A stretch of 25,921 nt of DNA from Mucidula mucida (lineage: Eukaryota; Basidiomycota; Agaricomycetes; Agaricales; Physalacriaceae), in the NCBI GenBank assembly GCA_015501055.1, contig JADNYV010000479.1:1-25921 (forward strand), in the 5' to 3' direction. The position numbers and the translations under genes were made by a program. Below the pieces are notes generated by a model, which saw nothing but the letters and a program-made list of their open reading frames with translations, did not search any database and was not told where the DNA came from. Shown here piece after piece: positions 9,552 to 18,138 of this stretch (its first letter is position 1; every line of letters starts with the position of its first letter).

Positions 9552-10074
9552 TGTTAGCGACTGACTAAGTCACGAGACTCAACCAGGTACCACAGCAAGA
9601 ACTAAAGAAGAAAGCGTTCGCGTTCGTAAGACTAGGCTAGGCCAGGTGTATAAACAAGATCGGAACTAAAGTACAATGATGCTACACTACTGCTTATATA
9701 CTAATAAGTCTGTGTTTGATACTCCTTGTCCATACGCGTTTCCACTAGGGATGCTCCACGCCCTTGACCCAGTGTTGTATGCTACTAGTCCGTGAAACCA
9801 TTAAATACAAGTGGTAACTGCATGTAAGTAATAATACTGAAACAACCATGTGTGCTACAAGTGTTGACAGTGTGTGTACAATAGGAAGTTCATGAGGTAT
9901 CAGCATGTATGATGTCATCTGTATGTTTGGCATGTGTCCGACATGAGTACAGCTTTGGTAATAAAAGGGAGTATGATCAGAGACGAGATAGATGATGAAA
10001 CAGTTTGTTGATAAGACAAGTCCGGATAAGATATGATGAGATGTGAAAATGTGAAAATATGGTGGTTCATAACA
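9552..10074 (-). repeat. Solo LTR of the Gypsy-1/Gypsy-2 family
   Basis: A 523-bp copy of the same LTR (TGTTAGCG...CATAACA) stands alone with perfect 5-bp duplications CTTTA at 9547-9551 and 10075-10079. It is clearly more diverged than the paired LTRs. It is the remnant of an insertion lost by recombination between its two LTRs. Its removal joins DNDWNG to LKDPLKPA of the Plavaka relic in frame. The strand is given as that of the full copies. Confidence 0.93.
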
Positions 10075-10194
10075 CTTTAAGCCATTCCAATCATTATCAA
10101 ACTTGCCCTGCCCATTAGCACCTTATCCGCCATTATTGTCCTTTTTATGTGGTGTTATTCCAATGTCTGAAGGATTAATGTCCATGTCCTGAGG
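10075..10194 (-). pseudogene. Plavaka transposase fragment between solo LTR and MITE
   Basis: The minus strand reads DMDINPSDIGITPHKKDNN, a TAA, then GKFDNDWNG, and continues in frame into 9551 once the solo LTR is removed. At its other end it joins QHGSQ at 10682-10694 once the MITE and one duplication copy are removed. It is a low-complexity polar linker typical of the region between zinc finger and core in such proteins. Confidence 0.65.
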
Positions 10195-10681
10195 TAGAGA
10201 GCACCACAAGTACTTACTCAAGTTGACTCGGCACTCGCTGGGCGAGTACTCGTGACCCTAAACTAGTGTTCATCACTTATTATGTGACTCGAGTCTTAGT
10301 GACTCAAGTTCGAACAAGTCGAGTCACACGAGTTCAGCAAGTACTCAAGTACAAGCGAGTACTCGTGAATCAACTCGCGAGTACTCGCTGAATCTTACGA
10401 TACATAGTAAAAAATCATAAAACAATTGATATTTCTAAGTATAAGGCAAATGAGAAAGCATAATGTAGGTACACATGTCAGCGGATTGCATAGAAGAACA
10501 TAAGTAGACGAATGGGCGAGTACTTGCCGCGAGTCAGGATGTTCTAAAACCTGTGTGCGAGACTCTTGGCAGACTCAAGTTTCTTAGGCTCGTGAGTCGG
10601 ATCGAATTTGATCACCGAGATGCCCAAGGCAAGCTGAATCACGAGTTACTCGCGGATTCACGCGACTCGTGGTGATCTCTA
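10195..10681. mobile_element. hAT-type MITE, 487 bp
   Basis: The inverted ends are TAGAGAGCACCACAAGT (10195-10211) and, on the other strand, TAGAGATCACCACGAGT (10681-10665), matching at 15 of 17 positions. Flanking 8-mers TCCTGAGG and TCCTGGGA match at 6 of 8, fitting an aged hAT-type 8-bp duplication. The subterminal parts (10215-10395 and 10500-10670) are packed with CGAGTACTCG-like motifs in both orientations, probable transposase-binding sites. There is no coding capacity. The ends resemble those of the hAT derivative at 11343-12681, so that family may have mobilised it. Confidence 0.8.
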
Positions 10682-10875
10682 TCCTGGGAACCGTGCTGCA
10701 AGTTCGCATTTTGAGATGATGATGCCTGAGCCGTTAATTTAAAGCAACTGGGTTGATTTAGCGCAATACTGGTGTGGTTGGCACAAATATAATTTTTGAG
10801 GGCAAAAGTAGTTGACAGCATACAAGAACAGTGGGGGTATGGTTTTGTTGGAAAATTCTTTGACTTGTTGGGCAT
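10682..10875 (-). pseudogene. Plavaka transposase N-terminus with decayed zinc finger
   Basis: The ATG at 10873-10875 gives MPNKSKNFPTK, followed by PHCSCMLSTTFALKNYICAN and a Ser/Gln-rich linker ending QHGSQ at the MITE. The segment looks like a C2H2-type finger in which the first Cys and the first His have become Tyr. Both are single G-to-A or C-to-T changes. N-terminal fingers are usual in Plavaka proteins. The identification rests mainly on its in-frame connection to the downstream fragments. Confidence 0.55.
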
Positions 10876-11592
10876 AATAGAGAGACAAGGGGGAAATGAA
10901 TTATTGTCCAACGGTACAAGGTTAAGTTATGAAATAGAAATGCGGAAACCCGCCTGACAATAAACAGAGTTTAAAATACGGACAAATTTTCTTGCGCTAC
11001 CTTTTTTGCATACACCCACTATGACCCCAAAGTTCAGTATATCCCTCCCTTCCGTGTTGCAAACATGTTCAAGCAACGCACAGAAACATCCTGGTCTTCT
11101 CAAAGGCCTTTTACTGGACCCAGAAGAAAGACCCCCAGCACCTCCCAGCTCTTCTGCAGAGGAGAAAAAGGACAAAAAGGAACAAAAGGCGGCTGAGGCA
11201 CGGATGAAACTATACATCAAGAAGCGGCGCAAGGTGGAGTTGCTGCAGTTGAGGATGCTATACCACATGAGGATGTCGACCGTGAACTTGTTGCTGACCA
11301 CCTACCAGCCGGTCACTATGCCCCAGTTCTAATGGTAGTGTTTAGAGTCGGACGCGAGTATAGAATAAAAAAAGTACTCACGAATAAACTCATACTCATC
11401 ATGCAAGCCAAGAGTATACTCGCACGTGAGTAGAGTAGAGTCTAGAGTCTATGGTGAGTCTAGAGTTTCAGTTTGGGGCCACGAATACTCGATAGACTCA
11501 TACTCATAAATATTCGTGAATACTCATGAGTATTCTTATATTCGTGAGTATTCGTGAGTATTCAGCTCCTAATATATATTTTTTGAACAAAA

Positions 11593-11678
11593 TGAACCCC
11601 GTGAGCATTGAACCCACGGAGCTCAGCCATTTCTGTGCATCAGCACAACAACGAGTATAACCACTGCGCCAAAAGGGC
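11593..11678 (-). other. tRNA-like (possibly SINE-derived) segment inside the hAT element
   Basis: The minus strand shows TGGCGCAGTGGTTA, close to a tRNA A box, and a T-arm GTGGG TTCAATG CTCAC with a 5-bp stem and 7-base loop containing a B-box-like GGTTCAATGC. Between them TGTGC TGAT GCACA forms a hairpin. The acceptor ends pair poorly and the D-arm is incomplete, so this is not a working tRNA gene. A decayed tRNA or tRNA-derived SINE head is the best reading. Confidence 0.45.
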
Positions 11679-11758
11679 ATATTCATTATACAATTTCAGT
11701 CCAGATCACACATAATTAGGTAAAATGCCATTAGCAAAAAAAAGGACAAAGGCCATGA

Positions 11759-12424
11759 AGGAGCTGTCCCGCCACTAGTACTGATGTCGAACGACTCTTC
11801 TCGCACAGTGGTCTTGTCGTCTCCAAACGACGACACAATCTCGCTGCGGACTCAATTCGAGAGACCACGATACTTGGACAGTGGCTTGCCATTGAGGATC
11901 TTGTCCCCGAGCAGAAGATTGCGAAGTTCTTGCACAATCGGAAGTTACGGAAGAAGGATTTGAATGAGGACCTCTCGACCGACTGGACGGATTCGGATGC
12001 AGACGCAGACGGAGGTGACGATTCCTCGGAGGATGCTGCACCGATGGATGTTTCCGATTCAGAGGTGGAGGTTGTCGAGGAGGTTGTCGAGGAGGATGAG
12101 GTTGTCGAGGAGGACGAGGTGGTTGACGAGGATGAGGTGGTTGACGAGGATGGGGATGATGTTGAGGAGAACTTGTGGACCAAGAGGAAGGGGAAGGGCA
12201 AGGCTGTTGCACAGTCGGAGGAGATGGACTTTTCTGATTTCCGCGATGGTATGGATCCTGTCTCAGAGTTTGACACGGGTCATGATGGTGATGTTGAGAT
12301 TGACGATGATGACGATGATCTCTATGAAACGATTGAGCAGGTAGTTTTGGTTCGACGGCGCAAGCCTGCTTCTTCACCTCAGGATACTACTGATATGGAT
12401 GCTACTGATATGGATATAACTTGA
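11759..12424 (+). pseudogene. hAT transposase C-terminal dimerisation domain with acidic tail
   Basis: The open frame after TGA at 11756-11758 reads CPATSTDVERLFSHSGLVVS, KRRHNLAADSIRETT and LGQWLAIEDLVPEQKIAKFL, the conserved C-terminal dimerisation motif of hAT transposases. After about 70 residues it passes into an acidic tail with tandem EDEVVEEDEVVDEDEVVDED units (about 12060-12170), a basic patch KRKGKGK, and DTTDMDATDMDIT before the stop at 12422-12424. The only in-frame ATGs lie after the dimerisation motif, and the catalytic DDE region is absent upstream, so a functional protein is unlikely. It may be the last exon of a once full-length gene. Confidence 0.85.
12062..12170 (+). repeat. 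Tandem acidic codon repeat in the hAT tail
   Basis: Variants of an 18-base unit around GAGGATGAGGTTGTCGAG repeat in frame and encode the Glu/Asp/Val run. Slippage within such units could vary the length between copies. The opposite strand shows Ser- or His/Pro-rich shadow frames only. Confidence 0.7.
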
Positions 12425-14799
12425 TACACTTACGACCTACTTACTTTAATCTTCACTGTCTTTATGTTTGAATTTGCTTGCTGATACGTGAGTATACTCG
12501 AGTATACTCGGATCGTACTCGAGTACTCGAATACTCGAGACTCATGAAGTACTCTCGAGTAGAGTAGATATTCGAGTAGAGTCTCGAGTGAAGACTCGAG
12601 TCTTGAGTATTGGGTTTGAGGTAAGAGTTACTCATACGATGAGTCCGAATATACTCGAGTATGGACTCGTGTCCATCTCTAGTAGTGTTAAATAAGAGAC
12701 AAAACATCAACAGATGAATTTCTTATTGAGTTTCCAGTCAATGACAAAAACAACATATTTGAAGACATTGCTGTAGAAGAACTTGACAAGTTGAATGCAG
12801 ACGGCTATAAGGAGGGCTTAGGTGTGTTGTTAAAATACGTACAAATCTATTACTGACCACAATTGTAAGGTTTTATTGGTAATCCAAACGACAGTGGCAA
12901 GGCCTCCAATGCTTACAAGCCCAACAACACAAAGGATGGCAAAAGCAAGGCAGAGGACACAATGTATGTTGATAAGGACAACACAGACAAGTTAATTCTG
13001 ACAGTTAGAGGTTGAGGCAGTTGAGGGGGTTGAGGACATGGTAGCCGCAGCATTCACAGTGTTTGTGTGTGTAGTTGTAGTGTGCGTGGTAGTGCTTGTG
13101 GTGGTAAAAAAGCAACTTCTTGAAGTGGTGGTGGGAAGAGAACAACTGCTTGTGATGCCATCAATGCTCAAAAAAGCACCACCTCAGGCTTGGGCACCCC
13201 TAACATCACCAATGCTGCTGGCCAAAAGTGTTTCTTAACAGCAAGGTAATATTCTCATCTTAAACAATCATCTTGAATCACAACTATGCAGCGCCGTGGA
13301 CCCCAGTTCCGGTAAAAAGGCCAAAGCAGCTGTGAAATCTGGTATTTGTGCCACCTTTAAACCACTGCAACAACAGTGCCAACACAATAACAACATCCAT
13401 TAAATTTAAGATGGCCAACCACAGGACAATACAGCATTCCAATACAACAGATACACTGCTAATCAGGAGGACAACTCTGCTGAGCAGAAAGCTGTGAGTA
13501 ATAAGAATATTGCTGTTAAGAATGAGGATGGTAAAGAAGATGTGTCTAGATTTATGATGCATAATCCTCTGTTTCTTAATCTCATTCTTATACCCGTCAT
13601 TCAGCCTTGCATCAAAATTAAGTGTGGCCAAATTACGAAGTATACGGCTGCTTGCGGCGGCAATAAGAGATGGAAGGACAGCCATTTTGGCAACACAACA
13701 ATTCAAACAATCTAAGAACTTACTACCTCTAGCCAAGACTGTTCTTTCAATGCAAAAGCCATGGACGAATCTCACAGCTACTCAGGTTTAGGACTGCATT
13801 GACAGCACATACAGCGCTAATAGTGGTATTGTCATGTTGGAGGAAGCTACAGATCCATTCATGGGTGTGGTGAGTTGTTGAGCTGTTTGACATCAACAAG
13901 TACTGATAATTTTAGCTTGCTGCACGCATTACAAATTTCCGGAGCAAGTTTGCCACTGCCAGTGACAAAGCAATCTGTGATGCCATTAACAAGAACACTG
14001 AGGTCCTCAACAGCGAGGCCAGCATCAAAGAATGGGTTACCTTTATGCGCACACTCATTGATGGACCTGACGGCGTCAAGACAGCCCCGCACCAATGGAA
14101 GGAATGAGTTGATGCAACAAAACACTGTGTATGTTCCACCTTTCTTGCATTTCTTTATCTAATACCTTGCAGGGGTTTCTTCAGGCTCCTATAATCCTCC
14201 ATGTGCTTGGCAAAGTGTGGGGAGCCGTTCTTGAAGACATTCCGAAAGAACTTTGATCAACAAAGCCCCCAATTGGTGTCCTTCTCCTTTGTGATTAAGC
14301 AGTATAATTGACTTAAATGCCTCTTTGTGCGCCTGATTTACTGTTATACAGAATGATTGTGCTTTCAAGCTTTGGAAATCTAGCTAGTTCATTGCGCCAA
14401 ACGTGAGAAGTCGCACCGCGCTCTTCTCTACCGACAATTACAGAGATTATGGTGCAACCGTTATTGACAATGGCAAGTAAGTTACAAAGATCATTAAGCA
14501 TGCAACACAGTACATGCCCACGCTTGACTGATGGAACAACAGTGTCTGGGAAGAAATCTGTACGGCGGCAATGGAGTTTCTAGAGGCCAGTGGTAAACAC
14601 CAAAAGTGTTCAAAGGCCAGTATACCTAAAGGCAATGTTACCTTAGAGGCTGCAGATTCAGAGCCGGACTTTTTTATTTTGGATTCAAACTGGGGTTAGA
14701 TTTGTTACCTGCAGTACATCGTCGTGTCGAGTTCTACTAGTACATTCATTGTTAATGCTATGCTCTGTTGCATGAATTGTGCCTAAATGAAGCAAAGAG

Positions 14800-14970
14800 G
14801 ATGTGTCTTTGAGAGCTTCAGCATGTCTCTGAGAGACAATGTGCATCTCTGAGAGATGTCAGGAGATAGGGTCAGAGATGATCTGCATCTCTGGAAGACA
14901 GGTACACATCTCGCGGAGACAAAACATCCCTGAGCATCTCTGATGTTCTCTGACGTCTCCATCGAGATGT
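14800..14970. repeat. Array of palindromic CATCTCTGAGAGATG-like motifs
   Basis: Copies include GTGTCTTTGAGAGC (14803), ATGTCTCTGAGAGACA (14823), GCATCTCTGAGAGATG (14843), ACATCTCGCGGAGAC (14907) and GCATCTCTGATG (14934), in both orientations and irregularly spaced. Such arrays are typical subterminal regions of DNA transposons, including CACTA-like ones. It may be the far end of the Plavaka unit or a separate MITE. I found no clear terminal repeat or target duplication. Confidence 0.5.
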
Positions 14971-15122
14971 AAAGATGCTCAGATTCAAACCTCCCATTTT
15001 CCTGATGTTCCTATGTTATACCAATTCTTACAACATATCTTGCTCATGCCTTATTGGCAATCCTCATCCTTTGCTGCACACTTGTGGGAAATCTAGTAGG
15101 GCAGCTCAAATGGCTCTGGCCT
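14971..15122. other. No recognisable gene between motif array and unknown frame
   Basis: AT-rich sequence with only short frames. I see no feature here, nor in 14700-14799 just before the array. Confidence 0.4.
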
Positions 15123-15481
15123 TTAATACATCACATTCAACGGCTTTTGGTATGTAGATAGGTAGGTAAAAACCGGCACAAGGTTCCTTATAGGTGTAAA
15201 AGCGTCATTAGTGGCAAATTCCAACTTTTGTGTCATGCACTGATTAATGGCAGGGATATCTTTGCATTTAAGAATGTCCCTGTGCGCCTCTGCCAATGCG
15301 CAGTGAGTCAGGAGCTTAAGGCTCTGAGACCAATCTAGAGACTCAGACTTGTCGGTTGCCAAAAGAGATGAAAAGCAAAGAAACTGAGAGCAAAAGTTGC
15401 TGCTTCCCACCAGGTATCCGTCTCTTCCATGTGTGGAGCATCTGCAGAGGAGCACCACATTTTGGACACGGGAGCTTGTAC
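15123..15481 (-). pseudogene. Unidentified coding remnant
   Basis: The minus strand has an open frame with ordinary amino-acid composition: LLATDKSESLDWSQSLKLL, ALAEAHRDILKCKDIPAINQ, LEFATNDAFTPIRNLVPVF. The frame continues at its upstream end into the Copia LTR, which begins at 15482, so the true gene was truncated by that insertion. I do not recognise the family. The Cys codons could again be decayed Arg codons. It is only a weak case for a gene, and no start, intron or neighbour supports a function. Confidence 0.3.
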
Positions 15482-15759
15482 TGTTGGATACAAGCCCGGA
15501 CAAGTTGACACCTCTTGTAATCCCTACCTCGACGGACACGTACCAGACCCGCTTCCATTACCTCCGACCCGCTCCCGTTACCACCGATAACTCGTACTGA
15601 CTCGTTTACTCTATGTTGTTCTTTTCTTACTTCACGCTACTCTCACTGTCTCCCAAATCCCCGTTAGATATTTGATTATTTACAGTATATAAGCTACATA
15701 CTTTTGGTCTATATACTGTGTGCATTCCTCCTCCTTGTCCGAGTCCTTGAGATCCAACA
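15482..15759 (+). repeat. Copia 5' LTR
   Basis: This 278-bp LTR starts TGTTGGATAC and ends GATCCAACA. It carries TATATAA at 15686-15692. The primer-binding site follows with no gap. No second copy is in the window, so the bounds rest on the inverted ends, the TATA box and the adjacent primer site. Confidence 0.85.
15686..15692 (+). promoter_or_regulatory. TATA box of the Copia LTR
   Basis: TATATAA lies 67 bases before the LTR end, so the RNA start is expected at about 15715-15720. R plus U5 would be about 40-45 bases, short but usual for small Copia LTRs. Confidence 0.6.
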
Positions 15760-15772
15760 GGTTATGGGCCCC
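15760..15772 (+). other. Copia primer-binding site, half initiator tRNA-Met
   Basis: GGTTATGGGCCCC begins at the first base after the LTR. GGTTATGGGCCC is the reverse complement of GGGCCCATAACC, the anticodon-loop region of eukaryotic initiator tRNA-Met. It does not match the tRNA 3' end. Drosophila copia uses such an internal tRNA-Met fragment as primer. Confidence 0.8.
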
Positions 15773-15849
15773 GCCCGTGCCTAATCTATTCATCAGAAAA
15801 CTACTCGCTCGCATCTTGATCCACGTACCTCTTTGCGTCGCATCCCGCC

Positions 15850-18138
15850 ATGTCCACCAGCACTAAACTCATTGAGTTCTTCGCCCGCGTCCTGCAGTGC
15901 AAAGTGGACGGGACGAATTGGACATTCTGTCGTGACCGCTTCATGTTTGCCGCCAAAGCAGCACAGCTCGACGATTACCTTGTAGAGACGGCCGCATCAC
16001 CGTCTGTCCCAGTCCCCGTTGATCCCGCCAATCCCACCAAGGAGGAGACCGACTCCATCAACCGCCATCCAGGTGTCGTTCGGCTGTGGAAAGCGAACGA
16101 GGCCATTGTGAAGCAAGCTCTGGCTTCAACAATCCCCGACTCACTGTTCCTGAAGGTAAAGGGGGAGTCATCAGCAGGGAAGATGTGGAAGAAGGTAAAG
16201 GAGGAGTTTGAGAAGAGGTCAAAGATGATGACTGTTGACCTTAGGAGGAAGCTCCAGGAAGAGAGCTGCCCCGAGAACGGCGACGTTAAGGCTCACCTTT
16301 CAAAACTTGAAGCTCTACGTGAAGAGCTTACCGCGATGAGCGCAGACCCCGGCGACGACAATTTTATCGCCATTCTGCTCGGTTCCCTTCCCGCATCATA
16401 CGACCCCTACCTCGCAGCGCTGACAGCAACATCAGCACTGCTCAGCCAGACCATCATGCCCGACGTATACGTGCACGGCATCAGCAACGAGGCTGACCGC
16501 CGGCGAATCAAGACTCGCGTCAAGGAAGAGAAGGAGGCTGCGTTCAACGCGAATGGCGGCTCCTCAGGACGCGGCAGACGATCCCAGGGCAGCAGACGCA
16601 GCAGCACGGTTGAGTGCTACAACTGTCACAAGAAGGGACACATTAAGGCAGAGTGTTGGGCAAAAGGAGGCGGGAAGGAAGGACAAGGCCCAAGAGGAAA
16701 AGGCAAGGGACGGGCATTGGCAAATAAGGCGGCCGACGACAACAATGATGGTGTGTGGTACGCGCACACAGGCTCAGAGTCAGGAGACTCCAACGAGGAT
16801 TGGCGCGACCTTACAGAAATGAACCTCAGCGGCTACAATGAGCCGTGGTCTGAATATCCGCGCGACGAGGGAGAAGAGAGGTTGGAAGGATTGGCGGGTC
16901 TGTACCTCAACGATGAGGTAGCTCAGCCGTATGTGGAGGCGTCAGAGAGCGTAATCAAAGCTGCTGAAGCAGCACTATCCACTTCCATCCTCAACGAGAC
17001 CAACTCAGAGTCAGACTACGACTCCATGCCGCCACTCCTCGAGACGTCCGACTCAGAGTCAGATGACGACAACAACCTCCCAACACTGTTGAGCGCAAGT
17101 ACATTAGGTGGCTCTGATGAGGGGGAGTATTCCGCGATTGATACGGACAACACTGAAGTTTTCAGCAATTTTGATCCTGGCAAGGAGATTCCCGACCTCG
17201 AAGACTGGTCAGATGTTGAGGCTGATCTGGAAGACATTGTCAGCAAGGATGAAGAAGAAGCCTACACACGCACCTTTGACACAGTATTTCTTGCCGCTGC
17301 CACGACACTCCCAAATGACCCAGAAGTCGACATCTACGACTCAGGCGCGTCTCGCCACATGACCCCCTACCGCCATTGCCTGTTCAACTACACATCCATC
17401 GAACCCAAATCCATCATGGCGGCTGACAAAGGGAAGTTCCAGGCAATCGGCAAAGGAGACATGCACATCTTTATTCCTGAAAAAGCCGGCGAGAAGACGC
17501 GATTCCTAGTTCGCGATGTTCTATACGCATCGCAGCTGGGCGTGTCGTTACTGTCCGTTTCGAAAATTACTGCCGCCGGATATGGCATGTTGTTTCGCGG
17601 CTCAGAATGCCGCATCTATGGTCCCAAAGACAAGCTACTAGGAAAAGTACCTGTTAAAGGAGGACTTTATCGAACAGAAACAGACGTACCTCGCGCAAAC
17701 ACCGCCCACGACGCCCCCATCACCGTATCACTCGACGACCTTCATCAGATGATGGGTGATATCGCACCTGACGCAGCAAAGCGTCTCGTGAAGGATCACA
17801 TTGTTGAAGGAATTATCCTCGATGAATCAAAACCGCCGCCAAAATCCTGTGACTCATGCGAATATGGGAAGAAGACGCGCAAACCTGTCAAGAAGGTCAG
17901 CGAGCGCGCGCGTGTCAAAGAACTTGGCAAACTTATCCACTCGGACCTCTGGGGTCCATCTCCCATCCGTACGCCTCAGCACAAGGAGTATTATGTGTCG
18001 TATACGGATGACCATACTCGCTACTCCATCATATTCCTCATCCGCACCAAAGACGAGATGTTTGAAACCTATCAACAATTTGAGGCGTGGCTCAGCACGC
18101 AATTTTCAGCAAAAATCAAGGAGCTACACACCGATTGA
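15850..18138 (+). pseudogene. gag-pol: Copia gag-pol, 5' part: gag, protease, start of integrase
   Basis: The ATG at 15850 opens 762 codons. A Copia-type gag region comes first (WTFCRDRFMFAAKAAQLDDY, about residues 25-44), with zinc knuckle CYNCHKKGHIKAEC at residues 256-269. Next is an unusually long Ser/Asp/Glu-rich acidic stretch (about residues 305-490), then protease DSGASRHMT (Asp497). The integrase zinc region follows (His632; Cys667 and Cys670 in CDSCEYGK), with the first two catalytic Asp at 699 (IHSDLWGP) and 762 (LHTD). The frame is closed right after Asp762 by TGA at 18136-18138, where Copia integrases often have Arg. A CGA-to-TGA change would explain it. The reading continues in the same frame after the stop. 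Confidence 0.92.

Larger units (their letters stand above)
11343..12681 (+). mobile_element. hAT transposon deletion derivative, 1339 bp
   Basis: The inverted ends are TAGAGTCGGACGCGAGT (11343-11359) and, on the other strand, TAGAGATGGACACGAGT (12681-12665), matching at 14 of 17 positions. A perfect 8-bp target duplication GTAGTGTT stands at 11335-11342 and 12682-12689, the hAT hallmark. Subterminal arrays of CGAGTACTCG/GAGTATACTCG motifs occupy about 11345-11560 and 12485-12665. Between them lie a tRNA-like segment (11593-11678, minus) and the C-terminal part of a hAT transposase (11759-12424, plus). The catalytic core and zinc finger are missing, so the element needs help in trans to move. 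Confidence 0.88.
11006..14699 (+). pseudogene. Decayed multi-exon gene of unknown function, split by a hAT element
   Basis: Plus-strand exons read SSNAQKHPGLLKGLL followed by a Lys/Glu/Ala-rich helix (11006-11330), STDEFLIEFPVNDKNNIFED (12712-12821), and a Gly/Arg/Ser-rich basic tract (12870-13245). Next come AVDPSSGKKAKAAVKSG (from 13292), LAKTVLSMQKPWTNLTATQV (about 13725-13790), RITNFRSKFATASDKAI (from 13916), APIILHVLGKVWGAVLED (from 14173), and VWEEICTAAMEFLEASGKH running to TAG at 14697-14699. Introns at 12822-12869, 13246-13291, 13870-13915, 14129-14172 and 14477-14542 join frames cleanly. Many TGA codons stand where CGA is expected. I recall similar hypothetical proteins expanded in Agaricomycetes but know no function. 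The gene starts about 130 bp from, and points away from, the Plavaka start. The hAT element at 11343-12681 interrupts it. Confidence 0.6.

Noticed and set aside
11731..12377. Ser-rich and His/Pro-rich minus-strand frames opposite the acidic tail.
   Set aside because: They are low-complexity shadows of the hAT transposase tail, which is identified by its dimerisation motif.
10215..12665. Repeated CGAGTACTCG-type motifs considered as a CRISPR-like or satellite array.
   Set aside because: Spacing is irregular, motifs occur in both orientations, and they sit at the ends of two elements with inverted repeats and duplications, so they are hAT subterminal repeats.
11006..14699. Whether the relic gene is a TET/JBP oxygenase, a cargo known near some fungal transposons.
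   Set aside because: None of the iron- or oxoglutarate-binding motifs of that family could be seen in any frame.
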